Assembly (NCBI GenBank): GCA_035651955.1
Contig: DASRES010000043.1
Span: forward strand, 1-58,546
From: Acidimicrobiia bacterium
GTDB taxonomy: Bacteria; Actinomycetota; Acidimicrobiia; IMCC26256; JAMXLJ01
Direction: 5' to 3'
DNA: 58,546 bases
Each line of letters starts with the position of its first letter. Within the stretch, counting starts at the first letter, position 1. Under the pieces are notes generated by a model. That model was not told the DNA's origin. It ran no database searches and was given only the letters and a program-made list of their open reading frames with translations. Position numbers and translations under genes: made by a program. This document shows, in pieces, positions 25,736 through 34,346 of the stretch.

Positions 25736-26053
25736 ATGGCGCGGCCGGCGCACGAGTACGAAGGCCCGTGTCCCGACGAATCTCCCCGGTTGCACCCCCG
25801 GTTGCAGCGACTCGCCGAGAAGCCAATGGCCTTCGACTTCCCCCCCAACGTCCGTGAGGACGCGGCGTCGGCCGCGCCGTCCAACGCCGCCGGCGGCCGG
25901 TCGGACACGGTGGTGCTCCACGCGACCGCCGTCCGCCTCGCGGTGATGACGGTCCGCGCGCACGTGCGGAGCGTCGCGCGGAAGGCGGCGACCCACCGGG
26001 ACGTGCGCGCTGTCGACCCGGACGGCACACACCGCTGGCGCGCGATCTCCTAG
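25736..26053 (+). CDS. Hypothetical protein of 105 residues
   Basis: Begins MARPAHEYEGPCPDE and contains FDFPPNVRED, then an Ala/Val/Arg-rich helical second half. Third codon positions are mostly G or C as in genuine genes here, but there is no clear ribosome site and no family is recognised. The stop TAG overlaps the stop of the opposite-strand ORF at a shared CTAG. It may be a real small gene under the 25686 palindrome, or chance. Confidence 0.35.
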   Translation: MARPAHEYEGPCPDESPRLHPRLQRLAEKPMAFDFPPNVREDAASAAPSNAAGGRSDTVVLHATAVRLAVMTVRAHVRSVARKAATHRDVRAVDPDGTHRWRAIS

Positions 26054-26262
26054 GACGCCGGCTGCTCCGGCAGCATCCCGTCGAATGTCCCCATGACGTC
26101 AGCGAGGCGCCGCCACAGGGCGACGCGCTCTTTCACGTCGTCACACCTCGGAATGGCATCCACGATGTCGGCCGCCTCGCGCAGCAACCGCGACATCTCG
26201 GTCGCGGTGCGCTCGTCGAACAGTCCACCCTGCGCCGCGTCGAGGAAGCTCATCCGGTCCAC
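26050..26262 (-). CDS. Small hypothetical helical protein
   Basis: 70 residues from GTG 26262, which has GGGAG 5 bp upstream. The product is amphipathic and acidic (SRLLREAADIVDAIPRCDDV, RVALWRRLADVMGTFDG) and probably an all-helical small protein. No family is recognised. An upstream extension in the same frame is very Arg/Pro-rich and unlikely to be translated. Confidence 0.5.
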   Translation of the reverse strand: MDRMSFLDAAQGGLFDERTATEMSRLLREAADIVDAIPRCDDVKERVALWRRLADVMGTFDGMLPEQPAS

Positions 26263-26924
26263 GATCTCCCGAGGTTTCGTAACGAGTCTCGCCGCCCGAT
26301 CTCTCCGCGCGCCGCCGAGGCGACGGCCTTCCCCCGCCGCGGCCGGCTGAGAGAGACCGCACGCTACCCGCGTCCCGGGCGGCGCCGTACGCGGTGGACA
26401 GCGTGCCCCGACACGCCCCTTCTCACCCCTACCGCGTGGTGCGCGCGGCGTCCACGGTTCTGCCGTTCGCGGATCGTCGCCACGTCGCACGAGCCGGACA
26501 ACCGGGCGGAACCATCCCGCGGGACGCACCGCCCGCCACGCCGCGCGGAGCACGCGCGGTGGGCGCCGTCCGGACCGCGCACGACGTCGTCGACCTGCTC
26601 CTCCGCGGCGCGCCCGCGGTGACGTCAAGCGCCTGGCGACGAGCGCCGTGCTCGCGGCGCCGCACGCGCACGACACCGAGCGAGAGGCCCGGTCGGTCGC
26701 CGATGTCGAGCTGGGCGTGCCAGGTCGAGCGGACTCATCGCCGCCGCGCGCCGCACGGGTCGCCGGTGGCTCGCGACCGCGACGGTGCGTCATCGACGTC
26801 GCCCCCAACGAGGCTGCAGGCCGTCCGAGGCCGGGACCTCGCTTCGAACCTGCCAGCGGGCGCTGACCGGCGCAGCGCGCGACTCATGGTGTCGATCGCA
26901 CAAACGTCGTGCGGCGTCAGCCGC
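26263..26924. other. Gene-poor stretch of about 660 bp
   Basis: Frames are open on both strands because of the base composition, but the translations are Arg/Pro/Ala-rich without family motifs, good ribosome sites or believable starts. On the + strand 26618-26866 could encode a short protein-like run (DVKRLATSAVLAAPHAHDTE), which I do not support as a gene. No repeat or RNA signature is seen. Confidence 0.4.
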
Positions 26925-27080
26925 TCAGTACCAGCGGCGGTACCAGGGCGCCTCCGCGGTGTGGACGATCGCGAGGATCACGCCCACCACGATGCAGATG
27001 ATCCCGATCGTCCACAGCACTGCCGATCCGATCAGAAACCCGATGATCAACAAGATGATCCCGAGCCCGACGAGTCCCAT
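26925..27080 (-). CDS. DUF6131-family small membrane protein
   Basis: 51 residues: MGLVGLGIILLIIGFLIGSA, a second helix WTIGIICIVVGVILAIV and a polar tail ending YRRWY. This two-helix hairpin is typical of DUF6131, a short actinobacterial membrane family of unknown role. GGGGGAAG stands just before ATG 27080. Confidence 0.75.
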   Translation of the reverse strand: MGLVGLGIILLIIGFLIGSAVLWTIGIICIVVGVILAIVHTAEAPWYRRWY

Positions 27081-27200
27081 GCTTCCCCCCACGTTCGACA
27101 CCGGCGAGATGTATCGCACGCTGCATACCCACGACCGGCCATGTAGCGAACCCCACCGCAGGTTTGACCTCACCGGCGCAGGGCAACAGCCGCGTACGCG

Positions 27201-27824
27201 ATGTTCCACGGAGGTGTCGACCACCTGCTCTCGGCGTACGGCGTGTGGGCTGTGTTCGCCCTCGTCGGCATCGAGAGCCTCGGCGTGCCCGTCCCCGGCG
27301 AGACGATCCTCGTCGCGGCCGGGATCTACGCCGGGACGACACATCACATCCAGCTCGCGTCGATCGTCGCCGCGGCCGCGGCCGGCGCGATCGTCGGCGA
27401 CAACATCGGCTTCTGGGTCGGGCGCACGGGCGGGACGCGACTGCTGGCGCGGTACGGCCACCACGTCCGGCTCGACGACCGCAAGTTGAAGGTCGGCCGC
27501 TACCTCTTCGACCGCCACGGCATCAGCGTCGTGTTCTTCGGGCGGTTCGTCTCGATCCTCCGGACCTATGCGGCGTTCCTCGCCGGCGCCAACCGCATGC
27601 GGTGGCCGCACTTCCTGTTCGCGAACGCGGCCGGAGCGGTCGTGTGGGCAACCGCGTTCGGCGTGGGGTCGTACGAGCTCGGTGACGCCGCGAAGCGGCT
27701 GAGGGGCCCGATCGACGTCGTGTTCGGCGTGGTCGCGCTCGGCGCGATCGTCGCCGCCGTCGTGTACCTGCGGCGCAACGAGCGCGCGCTCGAGGAGCGC
27801 GCCGCGCGCGCGTACCCCGACTGA
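27201..27824 (+). CDS. DedA-family membrane protein
   Basis: 207 residues. The DedA (SNARE-associated/VTT) domain shows ESLGVPVPGETILVAAG, then GDNIGFWVGRTGG, and the family motif GRFVSILRTYAAFLAGANRM, with a C-terminal membrane helix. DedA proteins include polyprenyl-phosphate and phospholipid flippases. Which lipid this one moves is unknown. It starts at ATG 27201 and stands alone. Confidence 0.88.
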   Translation: MFHGGVDHLLSAYGVWAVFALVGIESLGVPVPGETILVAAGIYAGTTHHIQLASIVAAAAAGAIVGDNIGFWVGRTGGTRLLARYGHHVRLDDRKLKVGRYLFDRHGISVVFFGRFVSILRTYAAFLAGANRMRWPHFLFANAAGAVVWATAFGVGSYELGDAAKRLRGPIDVVFGVVALGAIVAAVVYLRRNERALEERAARAYPD

Positions 27825-27858
27825 TCGCCGACGCTCGCCGGCCGACCAGCTCTGCCCC

Positions 27859-29001
27859 TCAGCGCGTGCCGTACGTGTCGAGCATGACGATCGACTCGTG
27901 GAGGTCGGGTGGCCACCACGGCGGCGACACGGCGTCGTCGATCGTCGCGGGGTCGACGGGCCGGCGCTCGATGCTCGCCTGGTACGTCGCGAAGCACAGC
28001 TGCAACGTCTTGGTCGCGAGGTCGGGTGTCATGTCGGGCGCGCCGTCGCCGTCGAGCAATGCGTCGACGAAGTGGTGCGAGCTGTTGCGGAACCCGGTCA
28101 GCCAGTCGGCGTCGACGTTCGGGTACGTCGTCGTCGACCCGTCGGCGTGGTACACGATGACGGGCGCGAGATCGAGCATCTCGCCCGTCGCGCGCGTCAC
28201 CCAGACGAGCCCGTCGGTGCCCTGGACCTCGAAGAACTCGTCGGCGCCGTAGTAGCGGCTCCGGATGCGCATCCGGGGCGCGTACGCGACCTCCATCGTG
28301 CCGAGCAGCGACTCACGCTCGTACTCGAAGATCGCCGCCGTCGGCGCCTCGAAGAACACGGGACCGCGACGTACGACGGCCTGCACGTTGCGCACGTCCT
28401 GGTCGAGCAGCCACAGCGCCATCGCGTACTTGTGGACCATGTCGTCGAACAGGTGACCGCCGGGGCTGTGCTCGTCGAACCGCCACATGTAGCCGTCGCC
28501 GTCGAGACCCGCCTGGAACTCGGAGTCGGTGTCGCCGACGACGGTCTTGATCCGGATCATCGTCGGCGCGCCGATCGCTCCCGACGCGACGATCTCCTTG
28601 GCCTTCACGAGCGGCGGGTAGTGCACGAAGCACTCGCTCACCCGCAGCACCACGCCAGCCTGCTGCGCGGCTTCCGCCATCCGCCGCGCGTCCTTCACGG
28701 TGTTCGCGATCGGCTTCTGGCACGAGACGTGCTTGCCGGCCGCGACCGCGGCGAGGACGTGCTCCGCGTGCAGATGCGTCGGCGTCAGGATCTCGACGGC
28801 GTCGACGTCGTCGTCGGCGAGGAGGTCGCCGAGCCGCGCGTAGACGCGGTCCACGCCCCACTTCGCCGCCTTCGCGCGCGCCTTGTCCTCGCGCGGATCG
28901 CACACCGCGACGACCTCGCTACGCGGGTGATCGAGATAGCCCGCGACGTTGAGGTCCGCGATGTTGCCCGTCCCGACGATGCCCATCCGCACGACGTCCA
29001 C
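27859..29001 (-). CDS. Gfo/Idh/MocA-family oxidoreductase
   Basis: 380 residues. An N-terminal Rossmann fold (MGIVGTGNIADLNVAGY) is followed by the sugar-dehydrogenase pattern THLHAEHVLAAVAAGKHVSC and QKPIAN, with the Lys that replaces the EKP motif. The C-terminal beta-sheet domain contains GGHLFDDMVHKYAMALWLL. NAD(P)-dependent oxidation or reduction of a sugar or cyclitol is expected. GTG 29001 has GGAG just upstream. It diverges from the VOC gene. Confidence 0.82.
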   Translation of the reverse strand: MDVVRMGIVGTGNIADLNVAGYLDHPRSEVVAVCDPREDKARAKAAKWGVDRVYARLGDLLADDDVDAVEILTPTHLHAEHVLAAVAAGKHVSCQKPIANTVKDARRMAEAAQQAGVVLRVSECFVHYPPLVKAKEIVASGAIGAPTMIRIKTVVGDTDSEFQAGLDGDGYMWRFDEHSPGGHLFDDMVHKYAMALWLLDQDVRNVQAVVRRGPVFFEAPTAAIFEYERESLLGTMEVAYAPRMRIRSRYYGADEFFEVQGTDGLVWVTRATGEMLDLAPVIVYHADGSTTTYPNVDADWLTGFRNSSHHFVDALLDGDGAPDMTPDLATKTLQLCFATYQASIERRPVDPATIDDAVSPPWWPPDLHESIVMLDTYGTR

Positions 29002-29045
29002 GGCTCCGACGCTAGCCCTCACTGACGTTCGTGTCAGGTACGGCC

Positions 29046-29051
29046 TACGAT
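29046..29051 (+). promoter_or_regulatory. Leaderless promoter -10 box of the VOC gene
   Basis: TACGAT lies 7 bp before GTG 29059, the distance expected if transcription begins at the start codon. There is no ribosome site before GTG. Confidence 0.45.
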
Positions 29052-29058
29052 GCGGCGC

Positions 29059-29445
29059 GTGGCGGTCACGCAAGTAGCGAACCTCGCGGTGAAGGTCCGC
29101 GACCTCGACGCCGCGGGGGCGTTCTTCCGACGCGCGGGCGCGGACGTCACCACGCCTGAGGACTGGCGCGGCGGCCGACGGTGCGACGTACGCCTCGGCG
29201 TGCTCGCGATCACGCTGTTCACGCGCGCGCTGTACGAGGACGACGTCGAGGGACTGCCGGAGGAGGGCTTCCTGCACGTCGCGTGCTTCACCGACGATCT
29301 CGACCGTGAGCTCGACGGGCACGACGTCGTGTGGGGACCGGACGTCGTCTCGGGACCGACGTTCGGGACCCGGCGGATCGCGTTCGTGAACGCGCCGGGG
29401 AACATCCGGCTCGAGTTCATGGAGCAGCTCGAGGACCCGAGCTGA
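29059..29445 (+). CDS. VOC-superfamily (glyoxalase-like) protein
   Basis: About 128 residues with one beta-alpha-beta-beta-beta pair: VANLAVKVRDLDAAGAFFRR at the start and RRIAFVNAPGNIRLEFMEQL at the end, the usual metal-ligand Glu region. The single VOC unit should dimerise. Reaction unknown. GTG 29059 fits the leaderless promoter; ATG 29050 would overlap the -10 box. It ends 3 bp before the convergent DGAT gene. Confidence 0.78.
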   Translation: MAVTQVANLAVKVRDLDAAGAFFRRAGADVTTPEDWRGGRRCDVRLGVLAITLFTRALYEDDVEGLPEEGFLHVACFTDDLDRELDGHDVVWGPDVVSGPTFGTRRIAFVNAPGNIRLEFMEQLEDPS

Positions 29446-29448
29446 CCC

Positions 29449-30870
29449 TCACCCCTCCTCGGCCGCGACCTTCGTCAGTGTCCGCAGCTCGTCCCCGAGG
29501 TGGTCGACCAGCGCGTCGATGTCCGGGATCATCTCCCGGCACGCGAGCAGTCCGAAGTCCAGGTGGCCGTTGTAGGACATCAGCGTCATGTTCAGGCCGA
29601 CGCCGTCCGTGATGGCCGACAGCGGATAGATCCCGCGCAGCAGCGCACCCGCGGAGTAGAGCGGGAACTGCGGGCCCGGCACGTTCGAGATGATCACGTT
29701 GAAGGGCGGGTTCAGGCGGTTCGCGATCTTCACCCGCGTCGCGAGGCGGCTCGCCATGCCGAGCACGGAAGGCGGGGTGAACTGCGCGAAGTCCTGGAGC
29801 AGGTCGGCCGGGATCGCGTGGTGCTGCTCCTTCGCAACCTTCATCTCGTCGCGCATGAGGTGGAAGCGCCGGACCGGATCGGGCTCGTCCGTCGGCAGCG
29901 TCACGAACATCACCGAGATCCGGTTCCCGAACGTGCCGCGTTGCTCCTCGGTCCGCACCGAGACGGGGACCATCGCGAGGAGCGGGACGTCGGGCAGCGC
30001 GTCGTGCGCGAGGAGCCAGCGGCGGAGCGCGCCGGCGCACATCGTCATGACGACGTCGTTCACCGTGCCCGCCAGCCGATCCTTCACGAGCTTGGCGTCG
30101 GCGAGCGGCAACGACCCGAACGCGAAGCGACGGTGGGGCGTGATCGTCCCGTTGAGCGGCGTGCGCGGCGCGTTGGTGAGCGGGACGGACAGCAGCTCAC
30201 GCGGGCGCCGGCCCGACGGCAGCGCGAGCGAGAAGTTGCGCATCACCGCGCCGAGCCTGGGCACCGCGCGGCGCGCGAGCCGCAGGCCAGTCCGGGGCTG
30301 CGAGACGAGGCCGACGAGCCCGCGCCCGAGCATCTCCCACTGCGACGGCTCGCGCTCCGGCGTCCAGCGCGGGTCGTCGGCGGGGGGCGGGGGCGGCTCG
30401 TGCGAGATGTCGAGCAGGACGCCGAGGATCTCGGCGCCGGACACACCGTCGATGCACGCGTGATGGATCTTCGTGAGCTCGGCGACGGCGCCGTCCTCGA
30501 GCCCCTCGATGAAGTACATCTCCCACAGCGGGTGCGACCGATCGAGGTGCCGGGCCGCGAGCTCCGCTGCGAGCTCGGCGAGCTGGTGCGCGTTGCCCGG
30601 CGGTGGCACCGCGATGTGCCGCACGTGGTACTCGAGGTCGAAGTCGGGGTCCTCGATCCAGTACGGGTGGTCGAGTCCGAGCGGCACGTTCACCAACCGG
30701 CGCCGGAACGGTGCGACGAGGTGCAGCCGCTCCCCGACGAGGTCACGCACCCGCTCGTACGTCATCGGCCGCTCGCCGGGTTCGAAGATCGCGAGCGACG
30801 TCACGTGCCCGTACGTCACCGGCGACTCGAACGCCAGGAAGCTGTTGTCGAGACCGGACAGCTGCCGCAC
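29449..30870 (-). CDS. Wax ester synthase / diacylglycerol acyltransferase (WS/DGAT)
   Basis: 473 residues. It begins RQLSGLDNSFLAFESP and carries the active-site motif HHACIDGVSG near 140 (HHxxxDG), then DVVMTMCAGALRRWL and NVIISNVPGP, all hallmarks of bacterial WS/DGATs. The enzyme acylates diacylglycerol or fatty alcohols with acyl-CoA to make storage lipid. The GTG start has AAGGGGGC upstream. It fits the acyl-CoA genes that follow on the other strand. Confidence 0.93.
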   Translation of the reverse strand: MRQLSGLDNSFLAFESPVTYGHVTSLAIFEPGERPMTYERVRDLVGERLHLVAPFRRRLVNVPLGLDHPYWIEDPDFDLEYHVRHIAVPPPGNAHQLAELAAELAARHLDRSHPLWEMYFIEGLEDGAVAELTKIHHACIDGVSGAEILGVLLDISHEPPPPPADDPRWTPEREPSQWEMLGRGLVGLVSQPRTGLRLARRAVPRLGAVMRNFSLALPSGRRPRELLSVPLTNAPRTPLNGTITPHRRFAFGSLPLADAKLVKDRLAGTVNDVVMTMCAGALRRWLLAHDALPDVPLLAMVPVSVRTEEQRGTFGNRISVMFVTLPTDEPDPVRRFHLMRDEMKVAKEQHHAIPADLLQDFAQFTPPSVLGMASRLATRVKIANRLNPPFNVIISNVPGPQFPLYSAGALLRGIYPLSAITDGVGLNMTLMSYNGHLDFGLLACREMIPDIDALVDHLGDELRTLTKVAAEEG

Positions 30871-31085
30871 GGGCCGCCCCCTTGTCGCGTGCGAAGGGTG
30901 TACCCCATCGGCGCGCCGCTGTCATCGGGTCACGGCGTTCGTGCGTCACCAAACCGCGCGCCACGCGGCTTGACGACGCATGGTCGGGATGTGCTCGACG
31001 AACGGGCGGGTGCGGGCGCACCGCCCGTTAGTCTGACCGCCGCGTCAGGTCCGGGACGTCGGAGACGGCACGAGGAGGCCGAGGG

Positions 31086-31919
31086 GTGGCGGACGAGTAC
31101 GAGACCCTCCTGTACGAGGAGCGCGGGAACGTCGCGATCGTGACGCTGAACCGCCCCGAGGTCCACAACGCGTTCAACAGCCAGATGCAGCAGGACCTGC
31201 GCGACGTGTGGCGGTCCCTGCGCGAGAACGACGACGTGCGCGTCGTCATCCTCACGGGCGCAGGCGAGAAGGCGTTCTGCACCGGCATCGACCGCAACGA
31301 GGCGATCGGCGGCCACCTCGAGCGCGAGCGAACCGGCAACCGTCCGGTGACGGGCCGCGTCTCGACGCCGTTCATGTTCAACGACCCGGGCAGCAACATC
31401 AACCCGAAGCAGAACGACATGTGGAAGCCCGTCATCGCGGCCGTGAACGGGATGGCGTGCGGCGGCGCGTTCTACATGCTCGGCGAGGTCGACATCATCA
31501 TCGCGGCCGAGCACGCGACGTTCTTCGACCCGCACGTGAGCTACGGCATGGTCGCGGGCTTCGAGTCGATGCACATCCTCCAGAAGCTGCCGCTCGGCGA
31601 GACGCTCCGCATGCAGCTGCTCGGCGTGAACGAGCGCATGTCCGCCCAGCGGGCGTTCCAGGTGGGCCTGGTCCAGGAGGTCACCCCGAAGGACGAGCTC
31701 CTCGAGCGCGCCATGTGGGTCGCGGAGGCGATCGCCTCCGCACCCGTGCTCGCGATCCAGGGCACCGTCCGCGCGGTGTGGATGGCCAACGAGCTGTCGC
31801 GCCAGCAGGCACTCCTGCAGGTGTCGACGATCGTCTCCCTCGGCACGGACACCGGCAACCTCGAGACCGGCCAGCAGGCGTTCGCGTCCGGCACACGGCG
31901 CGAGTACCGGGTGCGCTGA
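31086..31919 (+). CDS. Enoyl-CoA hydratase/isomerase family protein, paralogue 1
   Basis: 277 residues of crotonase fold: VAIVTLNRPEVHNAFNSQM, AFCTGIDRNEA (first oxyanion-hole region) and NGMACGGAFYMLGEVDIIIA (second). The region normally holding the catalytic Glu pair reads FFDPHVSYGMVAGFES, so ordinary hydratase chemistry is not assured. GTG 31086 has GAGGAGG upstream. A TAGTCT box lies near 31030. The next gene is a close paralogue of the same length. Confidence 0.88.
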   Translation: MADEYETLLYEERGNVAIVTLNRPEVHNAFNSQMQQDLRDVWRSLRENDDVRVVILTGAGEKAFCTGIDRNEAIGGHLERERTGNRPVTGRVSTPFMFNDPGSNINPKQNDMWKPVIAAVNGMACGGAFYMLGEVDIIIAAEHATFFDPHVSYGMVAGFESMHILQKLPLGETLRMQLLGVNERMSAQRAFQVGLVQEVTPKDELLERAMWVAEAIASAPVLAIQGTVRAVWMANELSRQQALLQVSTIVSLGTDTGNLETGQQAFASGTRREYRVR

Positions 31920-31935
31920 CCCGCGCTGCGCTTCC

Positions 31936-31941
31936 TATGAT
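31936..31941 (+). promoter_or_regulatory. Leaderless promoter -10 box of enoyl-CoA hydratase 2
   Basis: TATGAT, then exactly 6 bp, then GTG 31948. No ribosome-binding site is present between the previous stop and the start, supporting leaderless transcription separate from paralogue 1. Confidence 0.55.
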
Positions 31942-31947
31942 CCGCCG

Positions 31948-32769
31948 GTGACGAACTACGAGACGCTCCTGGTCAGCGCAGACGACGGCATCGCGTGGGT
32001 GTCGCTGAACCGGCCGCAGGTCCGCAACGCGATCAACCAGCGCATGCAGGACGAGCTGCGCGAGGTCTGGGACAGGATGCGCGTCGACAACGACGTCCGC
32101 TGCGTCGTGCTCACCGCCGAGGGCGAGTCGTTCTGCACGGGGATCGACCGCAGCGAGGCCATCTCGGAGGCGAACACCGAGGCGATGGCGGCGGGCAACT
32201 ACCCGGGATACCCGACGCCGTGGACGTACGACGACCCCGGCCGCGACATCGGCCCCAAGGCGCGCGACTGCTGGAAGCCGGTGATCGCCGCGGTGCACGG
32301 CATCGCGTGCGGCGGCGCCTTCTACATGCTCGGCGAGGTCGAGTTCATCATCGCGTCCGACGACGCGACGTTCTTCGACCCGCACGTGACCTACGGGATG
32401 ACCGCGGCGTTCGAGCCCATCGAGATGCTCGCGAAGATGCCGTTCCAGGAGATCATGCGGATGTCGTTGCTCGGTGCGGACGAGCGCATGTCGGCCGAGC
32501 GCGCGCGCGAGATCGGGCTCGTCACCGAGGTCGTTCCGCGCGACGAGCTGCGCGACCGCGCCGCATGGGCCGCGCGCGTCATCGCGGACGCGCCGCCCGT
32601 TGCCGTGCAGGGGACGATGCGCGCGCTCTGGACCGGCCTCGAGGTGTCGCGCCGGCAGGGCATCGAGGTCGCGAACCTGTTCACGCGGATCGGGTCCGAC
32701 GCCGAGACGCTGCGTGCAGGCCAGGCCCGCTTCGAATCGGGCAAGCGCCCGAAGTGGCGCCTCCGATGA
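31948..32769 (+). CDS. Enoyl-CoA hydratase/isomerase family protein, paralogue 2
   Basis: 273 residues. The same landmarks as paralogue 1 appear at the same places: VSLNRPQVRNAINQRMQDEL, SFCTGIDRSEA, HGIACGGAFYMLGEVEFIIA and FFDPHVTYGMTAAFEP. The shared FFDPHV(S/T)YGM block suggests both act on related CoA esters and descend from a tandem duplication. Its own promoter (31936) suggests separate control. A SnoaL-fold gene follows after 7 bp. Confidence 0.88.
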   Translation: MTNYETLLVSADDGIAWVSLNRPQVRNAINQRMQDELREVWDRMRVDNDVRCVVLTAEGESFCTGIDRSEAISEANTEAMAAGNYPGYPTPWTYDDPGRDIGPKARDCWKPVIAAVHGIACGGAFYMLGEVEFIIASDDATFFDPHVTYGMTAAFEPIEMLAKMPFQEIMRMSLLGADERMSAERAREIGLVTEVVPRDELRDRAAWAARVIADAPPVAVQGTMRALWTGLEVSRRQGIEVANLFTRIGSDAETLRAGQARFESGKRPKWRLR

Positions 32770-32776
32770 GGCTCGC

Positions 32777-33262
32777 GTGGACGCGTGGGAGCTGACGGCG
32801 CGCGAGCGCGTGCGCGACACGCTCGCCCTCTACAACTGGTCCGGCGACGCCTTCCGTCTCGACGATCTCACCCGCGCGTTCTGCGAGGACGGTGAGCTCG
32901 AGATCCGCGGTCGCGAACCGCTGCGCGGCCGTGACGCCATCGTCCGGTTCCTCGGCGGCGACGCAGCACCGCGAGGCGACGAGGCGCGCCGAGCCGAACG
33001 CAGGGCACAGGCCGCGTCCGCCGGTGTGACGCGGATCGTGCGCCACAACGTCACGAACGTCCGGTTCCTGGAGCTGGCGCGCGACCACGCGCTCGTCGCG
33101 TGCTACTTCACCGTCCTCACCGAGATCGGGCTCGACCACTACGGCCGCTACCGCGACACGTTCGTGCCGGCCGGTGACGAGTGGCTGATCCGCCACCGGT
33201 ACGTCTCGATCGACTGGCGCGCGCCCGAGTCCACGATGGCGGGACCGTCGTCGATCGGCTGA
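32777..33262 (+). CDS. SnoaL/NTF2-fold protein
   Basis: 161 residues. It has the SnoaL-like pattern: RERVRDTLALYNWSGDAFRL, LTRAFCEDGELEIRG, RDAIVRFLGG and DHYGRYRDTFVPAGDEWLIR with a final VSIDWRA strand. Such proteins are often small isomerases, hydratases or ligand binders and sit in lipid and polyketide pathways. The GTG start 7 bp after the paralogue-2 stop places it in that operon; no precise reaction can be given. Confidence 0.75.
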   Translation: MDAWELTARERVRDTLALYNWSGDAFRLDDLTRAFCEDGELEIRGREPLRGRDAIVRFLGGDAAPRGDEARRAERRAQAASAGVTRIVRHNVTNVRFLELARDHALVACYFTVLTEIGLDHYGRYRDTFVPAGDEWLIRHRYVSIDWRAPESTMAGPSSIG

Positions 33263-33290
33263 ACTTCGCCCCGAGCAGGAGGTGGCGCCG

Positions 33291-34346
33291 GTGCCGTACC
33301 GCATCGTGCAGTGGACGACGGGCAACGTCGGCAAGCAGTCGGTGAAGGCGATCGTCGCGCACCCGGACCTGGAGCTCGTGGGGTGCTACGCGTGGTCGGC
33401 CGAGAAGGTCGGGCGGGACGCGGGTGAGCTGTGCGGCATCGCGCCGACCGGTGTGATCGCCACCGACGACGTCGACGCGCTGCTCGCGCTGAAGCCGGAC
33501 TGCGTCGTCTACAACCCCATGTGGGTCGACGTCGACGAGATGGTGCGGATCCTCGAGGCCGGGGCGAACATGGTCAGCACGGCGGCGTTCCTCACCGGGC
33601 ACTCGCTCGGTGACGGCCGCCGCCGGATCGCCGACGCGTGCGCGCGCGGCGGCTCGTCGGTGTTCGGCACGGGCATCAACCCCGGCTTCGCGAGCCTGCT
33701 CGCGATCGTGTGCGCCGGTGTGTGCGACCGCATCGACAAGGTCACGATCACGGAGTCGGCCGACACGACGGGCTACGACTCCCCTGCCACCGAGCTGCCC
33801 GTCGGCTTCGGCCGGCCCATCGACGATCCCGAGCTGCCGCGGATGACCGCGGCAGGCACCGCGGTGTTCGAGGACGCGGTCCGCGTGATCGGCGACGCGC
33901 TCGGCGTCGAGCTCGACGAGGTCGTGTGCGAAGCCGAGTACGCGCGCACGACCGAGGACCTGGACCTCGGTTCGTGGCGCATCGCGGCCGGGTGCGTCGC
34001 GGGTGTGGCCGCGTCGTGGCTCGGCAAGGTCGCCGGCCGCACGATCGTCGAGCTGCGCGTGCGGTGGCGGAAGGGGCAGACGCTCGACCCCGACTGGCCG
34101 ATCGAGCTCGGGTACGTCGTCGAGATCGACGGCCGCCCGACGATCCGCACGAGGCTCGACATCCTCCCGCCACCCGACTTCCAGGCGACGACGTTCGCCG
34201 AGTTCATGGTGCTCGGGATGATCCTCACCGCGATGCCGGCGATCAACGCCATCCCCGCGGTCGTCGCCGCGCCGCCGGGCATCGTCACGTACACGGACGT
34301 GCCGCTGCCGCTCCCGAGAGGGCTGGTCCAGGGACTCGCCGGCTGA
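33291..34346 (+). CDS. Dihydrodipicolinate-reductase-like NAD(P)-dependent dehydrogenase
   Basis: 351 residues. An N-terminal Rossmann region (YRIVQWTTGNVGKQSVKAIV) with the GxxGxxG-like TGNVGK motif precedes a DapB/amine-dehydrogenase-like body (GTGINPGFAS, ITESADTTGYDSPATE). It belongs to the actinobacterial group annotated as dihydrodipicolinate reductase-like or NAD(P)H-dependent amine dehydrogenase; the true substrate is unknown. GTG 33291 has AGGAGG 8 bp upstream; GTG 33282 is too close to that site. The stop abuts the convergent LLM gene's stop (TGATCA). Confidence 0.8.
   Translation: MPYRIVQWTTGNVGKQSVKAIVAHPDLELVGCYAWSAEKVGRDAGELCGIAPTGVIATDDVDALLALKPDCVVYNPMWVDVDEMVRILEAGANMVSTAAFLTGHSLGDGRRRIADACARGGSSVFGTGINPGFASLLAIVCAGVCDRIDKVTITESADTTGYDSPATELPVGFGRPIDDPELPRMTAAGTAVFEDAVRVIGDALGVELDEVVCEAEYARTTEDLDLGSWRIAAGCVAGVAASWLGKVAGRTIVELRVRWRKGQTLDPDWPIELGYVVEIDGRPTIRTRLDILPPPDFQATTFAEFMVLGMILTAMPAINAIPAVVAAPPGIVTYTDVPLPLPRGLVQGLAG

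Noticed and set aside
26394-27146. 250-codon + strand frame
   Set aside because: Arg/Pro/Ser-rich translation without motif, running into the antisense of the DUF6131 gene.
29500-31143. 547-codon + strand frame
   Set aside because: Antisense to the WS/DGAT gene, which has the HHxxxDG active site in the other strand.
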